A stretch of 64,000 bases of DNA from Allomuricauda sp. TMED12. GTDB lineage: Bacteria > Bacteroidota > Bacteroidia > Flavobacteriales > Flavobacteriaceae. Below, piece by piece: positions 1-8,538 of this stretch; the first letter of the stretch is position 1; each line of letters opens with the position of its first letter. The translations under genes and the position numbers were made by a program. The stretch is taken from assembly GCA_002167435.2 (NCBI GenBank), contig NHBR02000004.1, forward strand, positions 1-64,000, written 5' to 3'. The notes beneath the pieces were generated by a model. That model worked only from the letters and a program-made list of their open reading frames with translations, ran no database searches and was not told the DNA's origin.

Positions 1-1149
1 AATAATAAACGTGAGGATTATGAATACGATTTTGCAGGAATTATTATTAGCGAAGGTGTTTTAGAGCTAATGCAAGATGGCTACGGATTTTTAAGATCGG
101 CTGATTATCATTATTTATCCTCCCCTGATGATGTTTATGTATCTCAATCTCAAGTTAAATTTTTTGGACTTAAAACTGGAGACACCATAAAAGGAATTGT
201 AAGACCTCCTAAATTTGGTGAAAGATACTTTCCATTGGTAGAAGTTGATAAAATTAATGGAAGAGATCCAGAATACATCAGAGACAGAGTTCCTTTTGAA
301 TCTTTAACTCCTTTATTTCCATCTGAAAAATTTAACTTAACTGGACACAGCCAAGAATCTATTTCTACTAGAGTTATGGATTTATTTTCTCCTATTGGAA
401 AAGGACAAAGGGGAATGATCGTTTCCCAGCCCAAAACGGGTAAAACCATGTTGTTGAAAGATATTGCCAACGCTATTGCGGCCAACCACCCAGAGGTTTA
501 CCAAATCATTCTTTTAATTGATGAACGCCCTGAAGAGGTTACCGATATGCAACGTAACGTACGTGGTGAAGTAGTGGCTTCTACTTTTGACAAAGAAGCG
601 ACCGAACACGTAAGAGTGGCAAACATTGTACTAGATAAAGCGAAGCGCTTGGTGGAATGTGGTCATGATGTGGTAATTCTTTTGGATTCCATTACCCGTT
701 TGGCCCGTGCCTACAACACCGTGCAACCAGCTTCCGGTAAAGTATTGAGTGGCGGTGTGGATGCCAATGCACTGCACAAGCCAAAACGTTTCTTTGGAGC
801 CGCCCGAAATATTGAGAATGGTGGATCACTTTCCATAATTGCTACGGCATTAACGGAAACAGGTTCCAAGATGGACGAGGTTATCTTTGAGGAATTCAAG
901 GGTACCGGTAACATGGAGCTTCAATTGGACAGAAGAATATCCAACAGAAGAATTTTCCCTGCCATCGACCTTATTTCTTCCTCTACACGAAGAGACGATT
1001 TGTTATTGGACGAAAACACTATTCAACGTATGTGGATCATGCGCAAATATCTTGCAGATATGAATCCTGTGGAAGCCATGGAATTTATGGATCAACGCAT
1101 AAAGCAAACAAAAAACAACGAGGAATTTTTACTCACCATGAGCCAGTAA
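1..1149 (+). CDS. rho: Transcription termination factor Rho (5' partial)
   Basis: RNA-dependent hexameric helicase/ATPase that ends transcription of untranslated RNA. The frame is open from base 1, so the gene begins upstream of the window and lacks its N-terminal region. Visible parts are the end of the RNA-binding cold-shock-like domain (YGFLRS near base 90), the P-loop SQPKTGKTM near 424-450, and the Walker B region [16 protein letters not shown] near 670-717, followed by the Q/R-loop region and the usual C-terminus. Synonymous codon use changes sharply near base 415: TTA/AGA-rich before it, TTG/CGT-rich after it (see findings). A hairpin terminator follows. The assignment is certain. Confidence 0.97.
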   Translation, partial: NNKREDYEYDFAGIIISEGVLELMQDGYGFLRSADYHYLSSPDDVYVSQSQVKFFGLKTGDTIKGIVRPPKFGERYFPLVEVDKINGRDPEYIRDRVPFESLTPLFPSEKFNLTGHSQESISTRVMDLFSPIGKGQRGMIVSQPKTGKTMLLKDIANAIAANHPEVYQIILLIDERPEEVTDMQRNVRGEVVASTFDKEATEHVRVANIVLDKAKRLVECGHDVVILLDSITRLARAYNTVQPASGKVLSGGVDANALHKPKRFFGAARNIENGGSLSIIATALTETGSKMDEVIFEEFKGTGNMELQLDRRISNRRIFPAIDLISSSTRRDDLLLDENTIQRMWIMRKYLADMNPVEAMEFMDQRIKQTKNNEEFLLTMSQ

Positions 1150-1181
1150 AAAAATACAACTCCTTGAACCATAAGATTACG

Positions 1182-1210
1182 AGCCCTTCATTTTTTTGAA
1201 GGGCTTTTTG
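1182..1210 (+). terminator. Intrinsic terminator of rho
   Basis: A 9-bp stem AGCCCTTCA / TGAAGGGCT (1182-1190 with 1197-1205) is followed directly by a T-run. It lies 33 bp after the rho stop codon. Confidence 0.85.
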
Positions 1211-1242
1211 TTGAGTCAATTTATAGAAAAGACATATCTTTA
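1211..1242 (+). promoter_or_regulatory. Candidate Bacteroidota promoter for the 1281 lipoprotein
   Basis: TTG at 1211-1213 is followed after 21 bases by TATCTTTA at 1235-1242. The second box matches the -7 consensus TAnnTTTG except for the last base. It sits between the rho terminator and the next start codon, where a promoter is expected. Confidence 0.35.
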
Positions 1243-1280
1243 TTTCAGTTTCCTCAAAACTGAACTTTAAACACTTAACT

Positions 1281-1928
1281 ATGAAAAATTACAAAAAGGC
1301 CTTTCTTGCGCTTTTAGGATTCACATTTTTAGTACTGGGAGCTTGTCAGCAAGGTCCTAAAAAAGAAGAACCGACCGAACCTAAACAGGAGAAGGTTTTA
1401 CCTCCCGAGGGTATTATTTCTTTGGAAGAATCGAAATCCCTGTACGACAATTACACTAGGAACAGGGTAGATATTATTCAGCAATTCGAAGCTGAACGGA
1501 GTCCTGACAAAAAACATATTCCTGCTCGTTTCACATCTTTTACCTATTCCGATATGAAAGATTATATGGCATACGTGGAACAAGAAGCTGAAGAGGCCGG
1601 TGTTAAAGTAGCTTCGCTCCGTTTATATTTTGCAAACTATCCGGACAAGCCCGATTTTCCCGATGGCAAAAAAGTAGTGCACCCTAGACAGAATTCCATT
1701 TTTATTGTGCCCACTACCATGATTGATGGCAAAGAAGAAGGTTTTTATATAGGATCAGATGGAAAGGCCAAACCAATAAGAGCAGTTGTTGGCAACAAGG
1801 AAACCGGAGAAGAAAGTGAACCCAACACCTCACAAGCAAGTTTTGCCCCTAATCTTTTTCAAAGTGGAGATACAAGCTTGAACCTTAACCATGGCTCTTC
1901 AGGACCTCCACCATACACAGATTTTTAA
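1281..1928 (+). CDS. Lipoprotein of unknown function
   Basis: A 215-residue predicted lipoprotein. The N-terminus has a basic start, a hydrophobic stretch and the lipobox LGAC with the lipidated cysteine at residue 22. A short acidic/Pro-Glu-Lys linker follows, then a soluble domain of about 150 residues with no motif I recognise; the C-terminal 50 residues are Ser/Asn/Gly/Pro-rich and probably disordered. It precedes two integral membrane paralogues with only 11 bp to the first, so co-transcription is likely. Membrane attachment is inferred from the lipobox; function is unknown. Confidence 0.8.
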   Translation: MKNYKKAFLALLGFTFLVLGACQQGPKKEEPTEPKQEKVLPPEGIISLEESKSLYDNYTRNRVDIIQQFEAERSPDKKHIPARFTSFTYSDMKDYMAYVEQEAEEAGVKVASLRLYFANYPDKPDFPDGKKVVHPRQNSIFIVPTTMIDGKEEGFYIGSDGKAKPIRAVVGNKETGEESEPNTSQASFAPNLFQSGDTSLNLNHGSSGPPPYTDF

Positions 1929-1939
1929 TATTGGGCGCT

Positions 1940-2629
1940 ATGCCAGATAATCTTATCAGATTTTTAACGGATCATTTTTATATCCCCTTGTACTTATTTA
2001 CTTGGCTTATATCGGTGATTAGGTATAAAAGGTTTTACGATACACCTTTAAAATATCTGCCCATGCTTATTATCTATACTTTTTTTACTGAGGTATTGGG
2101 CTATTTTATTAAGTATTACAATGAATTCGTTTTCTTTTCTGATGGAAGGTATGCTTGGCACAATGTTATTATTTATAATGTTTATCAGATAGTTTTCTTC
2201 CTTTTCTTTTTTGAAGTTTATAGAAAAGTATCGAAGAATAAAGCTATTAAAAAGCAAATTCGCTACCTAAGTATTTTGTGTGCGATAGTCTACCTGATTA
2301 ATGGAATTACCTATAACCCTTTACATAATCAAATGACATACGCTCATATTGTAGGCTCATTTATGATGCTGTATATATTGGTCTTGTATTTTAGGGAAAT
2401 ATATTTGGAGAAAATCTCACATCCTACAAAATACAATTTACTGTTTTGGATAAGCTCAGGCTTAATGGTTTTTTACTCAATTTTTCCAATAATATCAATT
2501 ATTTATCTACTGGATTTAAATATTGGAATCCAAATTTACTTTAGACCACTGCTCCTTACCGCTATAGCTTTGATGTATATTCTTGTAAATATTGGGTTGA
2601 TTTTTGGAAAAAGAAAGGCATTTAAATAA
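1940..2629 (+). CDS. Seven-helix membrane protein, tandem paralogue 1
   Basis: A 229-residue integral membrane protein. I chose the ATG at 1940; a TTG nine bases upstream is also in frame. Hydrophobicity suggests seven helices, roughly at residues 14-30, 39-57, 75-93, 108-124, 134-150, 167-189 and 202-222. It is clearly paralogous to the next gene. Shared motifs are DTPLKY, GYFIK, SDxRYxW with NVIIYN, KYNLxFW and the C-terminal KRKAF. Conserved polar residues lie in the loop between helices 2 and 3. I do not recognise the family, so sensor, transporter or scaffold roles are all possible. Confidence 0.75.
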   Translation: MPDNLIRFLTDHFYIPLYLFTWLISVIRYKRFYDTPLKYLPMLIIYTFFTEVLGYFIKYYNEFVFFSDGRYAWHNVIIYNVYQIVFFLFFFEVYRKVSKNKAIKKQIRYLSILCAIVYLINGITYNPLHNQMTYAHIVGSFMMLYILVLYFREIYLEKISHPTKYNLLFWISSGLMVFYSIFPIISIIYLLDLNIGIQIYFRPLLLTAIALMYILVNIGLIFGKRKAFK

Positions 2630-2654
2630 AGACAAACATTTATATGAACAATTG

Positions 2655-2679
2655 AGCCTCCATATTTGGAGGCTTTTTA
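2655..2679 (+). terminator. Intrinsic terminator between the paralogues
   Basis: Perfect 8-bp stem AGCCTCCA / TGGAGGCT (2655-2662 with 2667-2674), loop TATT, then a T-run. It separates the two tandem membrane genes into distinct transcription units. Confidence 0.85.
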
Positions 2680-2735
2680 TTTCCTATTTTAGCCCATCGA
2701 CAAAACACAGGTAGTTAAAGAATTACGCAACAATA

Positions 2736-3422
2736 ATGGATGCCATTTATACATTTATCACAGAGCAATATATTCTTCCCTTTTACCTTGTTGTTTGGTT
2801 GGTTTCCATGGCATGTTACCGCACGTATTTTGACACCCCATTGAAATATTACCCCATGTATCTTATGTACACCCTATTAACCGAACTTTTGGGGTATTTT
2901 ATAAAATTTCATGAGGAATTCCAGATATTGAGTGACAGTAGGTATGATTGGTACAATGTCATCATATATAATATCTACTCAGTTATTGCCTTTATGTTTT
3001 TCTACCATATTTATTGGCAAGTGTTGCGAAATGCCAAACATAAAAAATGGATCGTGATCGGTGCTGGGATAAGTTTGTCAAGCTATATAATCAGCCTGTT
3101 CTTTCAAGACCCGTTCTACTCCAATCTTTATTACGCCGACCTTGTAGCTTCAATGGTATTGTTATTTAATATATGGCTGTATTATAAGGAAAAGAAGATT
3201 GAATTCAGCCCCTACCCCAAGAGATACAATTTGATGTTCTGGACCAGTTTAGGCTTAGCTGTTTTTCACATATTTTTCCCTTTTCTGATTATTATTGGCT
3301 ACGAAGCCCCAAAAATTTGGATTGAATATAATCTTAGGGATATACTATGGATTTTTATCTTGTTCATGTATGGAACATTTATGATTGGTGTGTTAGTGCA
3401 TAAAAGAAAGGCATTTAGATAG
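2736..3422 (+). CDS. Seven-helix membrane protein, tandem paralogue 2
   Basis: A 228-residue integral membrane protein with the same predicted seven-helix layout as the gene at 1940-2629. It shares the motifs DTPLKY, LGYFIK, SDSRYDW, NVIIYNIY, RYNLMFW and the terminal HKRKAF. Similarity is moderate, pointing to an old duplication. The intervening terminator means it probably has its own promoter. Function unknown. The loop motif (S-D-x-R-Y-x-W) kept in both copies is the best candidate for a functional site. Confidence 0.75.
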   Translation: MDAIYTFITEQYILPFYLVVWLVSMACYRTYFDTPLKYYPMYLMYTLLTELLGYFIKFHEEFQILSDSRYDWYNVIIYNIYSVIAFMFFYHIYWQVLRNAKHKKWIVIGAGISLSSYIISLFFQDPFYSNLYYADLVASMVLLFNIWLYYKEKKIEFSPYPKRYNLMFWTSLGLAVFHIFFPFLIIIGYEAPKIWIEYNLRDILWIFILFMYGTFMIGVLVHKRKAFR

Positions 3423-3442
3423 GTTTGGAATTAGACCCAAAT

Positions 3443-3466
3443 AAAAACGCCCCCAAATTGGAGGCG
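3443..3466 (-). terminator. Terminator of rpsT
   Basis: On the minus strand, CGCCTCC pairs with GGGGGCG (one G-U wobble) across 3466-3448 and is followed by TTTTT at 3447-3443. It lies just beyond the rpsT stop codon. The paralogue gene on the plus strand converges on the same spot. Confidence 0.7.
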
Positions 3467-3492
3467 CTTATTATATAATGTATTGACAAAAT

Positions 3493-3744
3493 TTACATTG
3501 CTGCAACCTTGGTCGTCAATTTACTCTTAAGGTTTGCCGCCTTATTGTTATGAATGATGTTGCGCTTAGCCAATTTATCAATCATCCCAACTACAGTAGG
3601 CAACAAAGCTTCAGCAGCCTTCTTATCTTCTTCATTACGCAATTTCTTGATGGCATTACGCACAGTTTTGTGCTGATACCTGTTACGCAAACGTACTGCT
3701 TCGTTTCTTCTAATTCTCTTTAATGCTGACTTATGGTTTGCCAT
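3493..3744 (-). CDS. rpsT: 30S ribosomal protein S20
   Basis: An 83-residue, strongly basic, helix-forming protein that binds 16S rRNA early in 30S assembly. It begins [20 protein letters not shown] and keeps the typical alternation of Lys/Arg with Ala; the length is normal for S20. It lies 33 bp downstream of two tRNA-Glu genes on the same strand and no terminator separates them, so a tRNA-tRNA-rpsT transcript from the promoter at 4004-4033 is likely (inference). A hairpin terminator follows. Confidence 0.96.
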   Translation of the reverse strand: MANHKSALKRIRRNEAVRLRNRYQHKTVRNAIKKLRNEEDKKAAEALLPTVVGMIDKLAKRNIIHNNKAANLKSKLTTKVAAM

Positions 3745-3777
3745 TGCTTAAATTTAATGCTTTCTAAATCCTTTTTG

Positions 3778-3849
3778 TAGCCCGTAGGGGAATCGAACCC
3801 CTGTTACCAGGATGAAAACCTGGCGTCCTAACCCCTAGACGAACGGGCC
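3778..3849 (-). tRNA. tRNA-Glu (anticodon TTC), copy 1
   Basis: On the minus strand a 72-nt cloverleaf runs GGCCCGT ... ACGGGCT plus discriminator A. The anticodon stem CCAGG/CCTGG encloses the loop TTTTCAT with anticodon TTC, and the T arm is CAGGGGTTCGATTCCCCT. The 3' CCA is not encoded (CAA follows). It is identical in sequence to the copy at 3908-3979. Confidence 0.95.
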
Positions 3850-3907
3850 ATTAAATTTCAAAAACTTAGGGCTAAGCCCAAATTTTAAAAGTTTCAATAA
3901 CCTTTTG

Positions 3908-3979
3908 TAGCCCGTAGGGGAATCGAACCCCTGTTACCAGGATGAAAACCTGGCGTCCTAACCCCTAGACGAACGGGCC
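3908..3979 (-). tRNA. tRNA-Glu (anticodon TTC), copy 2
   Basis: Identical to the tRNA-Glu at 3778-3849 over all 72 nt, and the nearest flanking bases (TTTTGTAG on the plus strand) also match. The 58-bp spacer between the copies contains a GGGCTAAGCCC palindrome. It is the promoter-proximal copy on the minus strand. Confidence 0.95.
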
Positions 3980-4003
3980 ATTATGCTTACATAATTGCGG
4001 ATG

Positions 4004-4033
4004 CAAAAATACAACTATTTTTAAGTCTTGCAA
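4004..4033 (-). promoter_or_regulatory. Promoter of the tRNA-Glu / rpsT transcript
   Basis: On the minus strand, TTG (4033-4031) is followed after 19 bases by TATTTTTG (4011-4004), a full match to the flavobacterial TTG / TAnnTTTG consensus. It lies about 25 bp upstream of the first tRNA-Glu. Confidence 0.7.
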
Positions 4034-4060
4034 CAGTAATTTTTATTTTTTGCATCCTCT

Positions 4061-5536
4061 CTAATAGGCCTTTGCAAACAACACCCTTTGAACGGATGGT
4101 TTTCCCGTTACCATACACTTACCTTCTTCCTTTTCCATATTCAACGGAATACAGCGTATTGTGGCCTTGGTCTCTTCTTTTATCCTGTCCTCGGTTTCGG
4201 TTGTTCCATCCCAATGGGCAGAAACAAAACCACCCTTTTCCTCAATAACTTTTTTAAACTCATCATAAGAGTCCACTTTGGTTATATGGTTTTTTCTATA
4301 ATCCAGCGCTTTATTAAATATATTTTCCTGAATCTCATCCATCAACGACACTACTTTATCCACAACTTCCCCGGCCTTTACGATTTCTTTGGTCAAAGTA
4401 TCTCTTCGCGCTACTTCAAAAGTTCCGTTGGCTAAATCGCGTTGACCTACCGCCAAACGTACAGGCACACCTTTCAATTCATACTCATTGAACTTAAAGC
4501 CAGGTTTATGGGTGTCCCTGGTATCGTATTTCACAGTAATACCTCTATCACGCAACTCTTTTACCAATGGGTCCACTTTTTCTGAAATGGCATCCAATTG
4601 GTCCAACCCTTTATAAATAGGAACGATCACTACTTGTATAGGTGCCAATTTAGGAGGAAGTACCAAACCATTGTCATCACTATGGGTCATTACCAAAGCA
4701 CCCATCAATCTGGTAGAAACACCCCAAGATGTAGCCCAAACATATTCTTGTTTACCTTCTTTGCTGGCAAACTTCACATCGAAGGCCTTTGCAAAATTCT
4801 GACCCAAAAAGTGTGAAGTACCTGCCTGCAACGCCTTACCGTCCTGCATCAAAGCTTCAATACAGTAGGTCTCCTCCGCACCAGCAAATCGTTCACTCTC
4901 TGTTTTGGTTCCTTTAATTACAGGAACGCCCATATATTTTTCAGCAAACTCGGCATATACGTTCATCATAAGTTCCGCTTCTTCCACGGCTTCCTCTCGT
5001 GTGGTATGCGCAGTATGACCTTCTTGCCACAAAAATTCCGCAGTCCTAAGAAAAAGACGCGTCCTCATCTCCCAGCGCACCACATTCGCCCACTGATTAA
5101 TTTTGAGCGGTAAATCCCTATAAGACTGCACCCATTTTCTAAACGTATCCCAAATAATGGTTTCAGAGGTTGGTCGAACAATAAGTTCTTCTTCCAATTT
5201 TGCATCTTCATCCACAATAATGCCACTACCGTCCTCGGCATTCTTCAATCGGTAATGCGTTACAACTGCACACTCCTTGGCAAAACCTTCGACATGACTT
5301 GCTTCCTTGCTCAAATAGGATTTTGGAATAAATAATGGGAAATAAGCATTCTCATGACCAGTTTCCTTGAACATTTTATCCAATTGACCCTGCATTTTTT
5401 CCCATATGGCATACCCGTAGGGTTTAATTACCATACATCCTCTAACCCCTGAGTTTTCAGCCAAATCTGACTTTACAACTAGTTCGTTATACCATTTGGA
5501 ATAATCTTCCGCTCTGCTCGTTAAATTTTTACCCAT
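4061..5536 (-). CDS. proS: Prolyl-tRNA synthetase
   Basis: Class II aminoacyl-tRNA synthetase that charges tRNA-Pro. The 491-residue form starting at 5536 ([20 protein letters not shown]) has the typical start and length; the frame extends 51 codons further upstream but that part does not look like the family. Motifs include [20 protein letters not shown] (motif 2), the [10 protein letters not shown] loop, and the C-terminal anticodon-binding and zinc-type domains ending in KAY. It resembles the archaeal/eukaryotic-type short ProRS lacking the bacterial editing insertion, which is common in Bacteroidota (family knowledge). It is divergent from the lipoprotein gene at 5631. No clear terminator follows. 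Confidence 0.95.
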   Translation of the reverse strand: MGKNLTSRAEDYSKWYNELVVKSDLAENSGVRGCMVIKPYGYAIWEKMQGQLDKMFKETGHENAYFPLFIPKSYLSKEASHVEGFAKECAVVTHYRLKNAEDGSGIIVDEDAKLEEELIVRPTSETIIWDTFRKWVQSYRDLPLKINQWANVVRWEMRTRLFLRTAEFLWQEGHTAHTTREEAVEEAELMMNVYAEFAEKYMGVPVIKGTKTESERFAGAEETYCIEALMQDGKALQAGTSHFLGQNFAKAFDVKFASKEGKQEYVWATSWGVSTRLMGALVMTHSDDNGLVLPPKLAPIQVVIVPIYKGLDQLDAISEKVDPLVKELRDRGITVKYDTRDTHKPGFKFNEYELKGVPVRLAVGQRDLANGTFEVARRDTLTKEIVKAGEVVDKVVSLMDEIQENIFNKALDYRKNHITKVDSYDEFKKVIEEKGGFVSAHWDGTTETEDRIKEETKATIRCIPLNMEKEEGKCMVTGKPSVQRVLFAKAY

Positions 5537-5630
5537 GTATTGTAGTTTGGCACAAAACTTGTGACTGTAGTCATGTAATGATTGGGTAAAACTAATTATT
5601 TTTAGTATGTTCAACAATAAAAATTGCGCC

Positions 5631-6944
5631 ATGTTAAAGTCTTTACTCCATAATAAATTTAAAACCTCCACCATATTGGTGGTCGCCACTCTCTTTATGG
5701 CCTCCTGTGGTTCCTACCAACAAGCTTCCTATTACGATGACGGCATTTACTCTACAAACGATCAAGTCGTTAGGGTCGAAAAGAAAAATGCCCAAGCAGT
5801 AAGGATTGAAGAACAGGAAAATAATATCTACGGGGATTATTTTGGCGAAAAGGCAAATGAATATGGTGAAATTTTGGATAGCGAAGTGTTTACGGACATC
5901 GATAGCTACTCTAGCCAAATGTCCAACGACACCATTCCTTATGGTGAACAAACCGATTACTACTCCTACAACAATAATTATAACGGAAATCCAGGGTGGG
6001 GAGATAATCCTACAAGCATTTCTATAAATGTATATGATAATAGTTGGGGATGGGGAGGCTATTACGGCTGGAACAACCCTTACTTTGCTTGGGGATGGAA
6101 CTATCCTTACTACAATTCGTGGGGATGGGGATGGAACAACCCTTGGAGATATAACCGTTGGGGCTGGGGTGGAAACTTTGGCTGGGGTTGGGCCGGAAAC
6201 TGGGGTTGGGGATACCCATACAACAGTTGGGGCTGGGCCGGATATTATGGATGGGGAGGCTATTATGGCAGTTATTGGAACCGCCCATATTATAATAGAG
6301 GTTATTATGGAAGAAATTATGCTTATATGTCCGGAAGAAGAGGTTATGCTTCTCGTATTCCAGGAACAACTCTATCATCCAGAACAAATGGATACACCAG
6401 CAGAATACGAAACAACAGCGGACGTTCCAATGCGGCCTTATCCCGTAGCAACAACAATATAGCAAGAAGAAGCACCCAAGGTTACAGCAACAGATCAAAT
6501 GTAAGAAGATCGGTAAGTACCGATGCAGTTGCTAGAAATAGAAATTATAGAACAAGTAGAAGTACTCGAACTTCACCAAATTACAATAGAAGTTCAAGGA
6601 CGTACCGTTCATATGGAACATCGCCTTCTACAAGAAGTAGTAGAAGTTACAACAGAAGTAGTTCACCTTCAACAAGAAGTTACAGAAGTTCTGGTGGAAG
6701 TGCAAGAAGCTACCAATCCAGAAGCTCAGCGCCAAGCAGAAATTATAGTCGTTCTTCGAGCAGGTCTAGCTCTAGAAGTTACCGCAGCAGTGGTTCTTCC
6801 AGAAGCAGTAGATCAAGTGGAAACTATAGAAGTTCTGGGAGCAGCTCTAGAAGCTCAGGTGTAAGCAGGTCTTCTGGATCATCTAGATCTTCAGGAGCGT
6901 CACGTTCTTCCGGCAGTAGAGGCGGAAGAGGCGGCAGACCATAA
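5631..6944 (+). CDS. Low-complexity lipoprotein: Trp/Gly/Tyr-rich then Ser/Arg-rich
   Basis: A 437-residue predicted lipoprotein with lipobox FMASC (Cys 26). The ATG at 5631 gives a clean signal; an upstream in-frame start at 5607 only lengthens it. Three parts are visible: an acidic N-terminal segment; a Trp/Gly/Tyr/Asn-rich stretch (about residues 136-234) built of repeats such as WGWNNPW and [10 protein letters not shown]; and a 200-residue Ser/Arg/Gly/Tyr tail made of SSRS, RSSG and SYRSS units that is strongly basic. The tail resembles arginine-serine or FUS-like disordered regions. Some Bacteroidota relatives are, to my memory, labelled vitellogenin-like, which says nothing about function. 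It is followed after 41 bp by a FadL-like barrel and is likely co-transcribed. Confidence 0.8.
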   Translation: MLKSLLHNKFKTSTILVVATLFMASCGSYQQASYYDDGIYSTNDQVVRVEKKNAQAVRIEEQENNIYGDYFGEKANEYGEILDSEVFTDIDSYSSQMSNDTIPYGEQTDYYSYNNNYNGNPGWGDNPTSISINVYDNSWGWGGYYGWNNPYFAWGWNYPYYNSWGWGWNNPWRYNRWGWGGNFGWGWAGNWGWGYPYNSWGWAGYYGWGGYYGSYWNRPYYNRGYYGRNYAYMSGRRGYASRIPGTTLSSRTNGYTSRIRNNSGRSNAALSRSNNNIARRSTQGYSNRSNVRRSVSTDAVARNRNYRTSRSTRTSPNYNRSSRTYRSYGTSPSTRSSRSYNRSSSPSTRSYRSSGGSARSYQSRSSAPSRNYSRSSSRSSSRSYRSSGSSRSSRSSGNYRSSGSSSRSSGVSRSSGSSRSSGASRSSGSRGGRGGRP

Positions 6945-6985
6945 TTCCCATAAACTGTATTGATTAATCTAAATCATCATAAGAA

Positions 6986-8488
6986 ATGAAACGAATTTCA
7001 ACTTTCATAATGGTATTGGCATGCACCTTCGCTAGTGCACAGACCATTGATGATGTATTGCGCTACAGCAGCGAAAACCTTCAGGGAACTGCTAGGTTTC
7101 AGGCTATGGGCGGTGCATTTGGAGCATTGGGTGGCGATTTATCTGCCCTGAATATCAACCCCGCAGGTTCAGCTGTCTTTAATTTCAGTGAAATAGGCAT
7201 TACCGTTTCCAATTACCATACAGGCAATGATGCCCTTTTTGGCAACACCCTTACCAATACCACCTCCAATTCCTTGGATTTCAACCAAGTGGGTGGTGTA
7301 TTCGTATTCAATTCATCCAATGATGGCCCATGGAAAAAAATTGCATTGGCTTTTAATTATGATATGGTTCAAAATTTCGATAATGAATATATAGCGTCAG
7401 GCAATACATCCATAGGTGTAGACAATTATTTCCTAAATTTTGCGCAAGGAGAACCCTTGGGGCCCCTTCGCACTCAAGAGGGAGAGTTTATCGAAGATGC
7501 CTATTTGGATATCGGTGCCAATCTAGGTTACTCGGCCCAACAAGCATTTCTTGGTTTTCAAGCTGGGATAATAGAGCCTGTTGACGACAATGACCAAAAC
7601 ACTTCCTATTTTTCGAATGCACAATATGCAAACGTCAACCAAAGATATTTACAAAACACTTCTGGATATAACAGTAAGTTCACATTGAATTTTGCAGGTC
7701 AATATGAAGACAATCTTTACTTGGGAGCAACAGTAAACTTCCACAATGTTTTGTATGATAGGATTTCCTATTTAGATGAAGATGGCTATGATGCCGAATC
7801 TCCCGTGCAGTTTACTTCATTCGACAACTTTTTACATACCGAGGGGTATGGTTTCTCTTTTAGCTTAGGAGCAATTGCCAAATTGAATCAATCCATTCGG
7901 GTAGGTGGTAGTTACCAATCACCCACATGGTACACGCTGACAGATGATACATCGCAACGCATCAATTCCAATTTAGCGGTACCCGATATTGACTTCATTA
8001 ATTTTGGTATTGTAAACCTCTATGATGAATATAGAATAAAAACTCCTGAAAAATTTACCGGCAGTGTCGCACTTGTATTTGGGCAAGACGGACTTATAAG
8101 TTTGGATTATTCTTATCAAGATATGTCCAAAGCTGAGCTGAGACCAACTTCTGACCCAAGTTTTACTGCAGAAAACGATTTTATCGCAAGTACTTTGGGC
8201 GCTGTTAACTCCTATCGCTTAGGAGGTGAATATAGAATTGAAGAAGTTAGCCTAAGAGCAGGGTACCGATTTGAGGAAAGCCCTTATGCAGATAGTGATT
8301 TTGTAGGAGACCTTAATGGTTTCTCGGCGGGTATTGGTTACAACTTTGGAGCCAGCCGTTTGGATTTGGCATACAGCAGAACAGAACAAGATGTAAACTC
8401 CTATTTCTTTGATGGTGGCATTAACAGTGCTGCGCTGATCAACAGAATAAACACCAATATTGCTTTGGGTTACACTCTGAAATTTTAA
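6986..8488 (+). CDS. FadL/TodX-like (OMPP1) outer-membrane transport protein
   Basis: A 500-residue outer-membrane beta-barrel. The signal peptide ends in ASAQ (residues 1-19). The OMPP1/FadL hallmark follows: RFQAMGGAFGALGGDLSALN with NPAG. After it come alternating amphipathic strands to the C-terminal aromatic residue (YTLKF). FadL-family barrels move hydrophobic substrates through the outer membrane by a lateral gate; the substrate here is unknown, and such proteins are sometimes loosely annotated as hemin receptors in flavobacteria. It sits 41 bp behind the low-complexity lipoprotein and ends in a bidirectional terminator. Confidence 0.87.
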   Translation: MKRISTFIMVLACTFASAQTIDDVLRYSSENLQGTARFQAMGGAFGALGGDLSALNINPAGSAVFNFSEIGITVSNYHTGNDALFGNTLTNTTSNSLDFNQVGGVFVFNSSNDGPWKKIALAFNYDMVQNFDNEYIASGNTSIGVDNYFLNFAQGEPLGPLRTQEGEFIEDAYLDIGANLGYSAQQAFLGFQAGIIEPVDDNDQNTSYFSNAQYANVNQRYLQNTSGYNSKFTLNFAGQYEDNLYLGATVNFHNVLYDRISYLDEDGYDAESPVQFTSFDNFLHTEGYGFSFSLGAIAKLNQSIRVGGSYQSPTWYTLTDDTSQRINSNLAVPDIDFINFGIVNLYDEYRIKTPEKFTGSVALVFGQDGLISLDYSYQDMSKAELRPTSDPSFTAENDFIASTLGAVNSYRLGGEYRIEEVSLRAGYRFEESPYADSDFVGDLNGFSAGIGYNFGASRLDLAYSRTEQDVNSYFFDGGINSAALINRINTNIALGYTLKF

Positions 8489-8510
8489 AAAGAGAAAAAT
8501 AAAATAATAT

Positions 8511-8537
8511 TAAGGCTGGAAGAAATTCCGGCCTTTT
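8511..8537. terminator. Bidirectional terminator between convergent genes
   Basis: Stem AAGGCTGGAA / TTCCGGCCTT around GAAA with one wobble, followed by seven T on the plus strand and AT-rich sequence on the other. It serves the FadL-like gene and the T9SS substrate gene that converge here. Confidence 0.8.
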
Positions 8538-8538
8538 T

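Noticed and set aside
5537-5689. N-terminal extension of proS (51 more codons)
   Set aside because: The added residues do not resemble any ProRS start, and the region must hold promoters for two divergent genes. The ATG at 5536 fits the family.
6022-6498. Long minus-strand and shifted plus-strand frames within the low-complexity lipoprotein
   Set aside because: They are by-products of repetitive Trp/Gly/Ser/Arg codons and have no start, motif or composition of a real gene.
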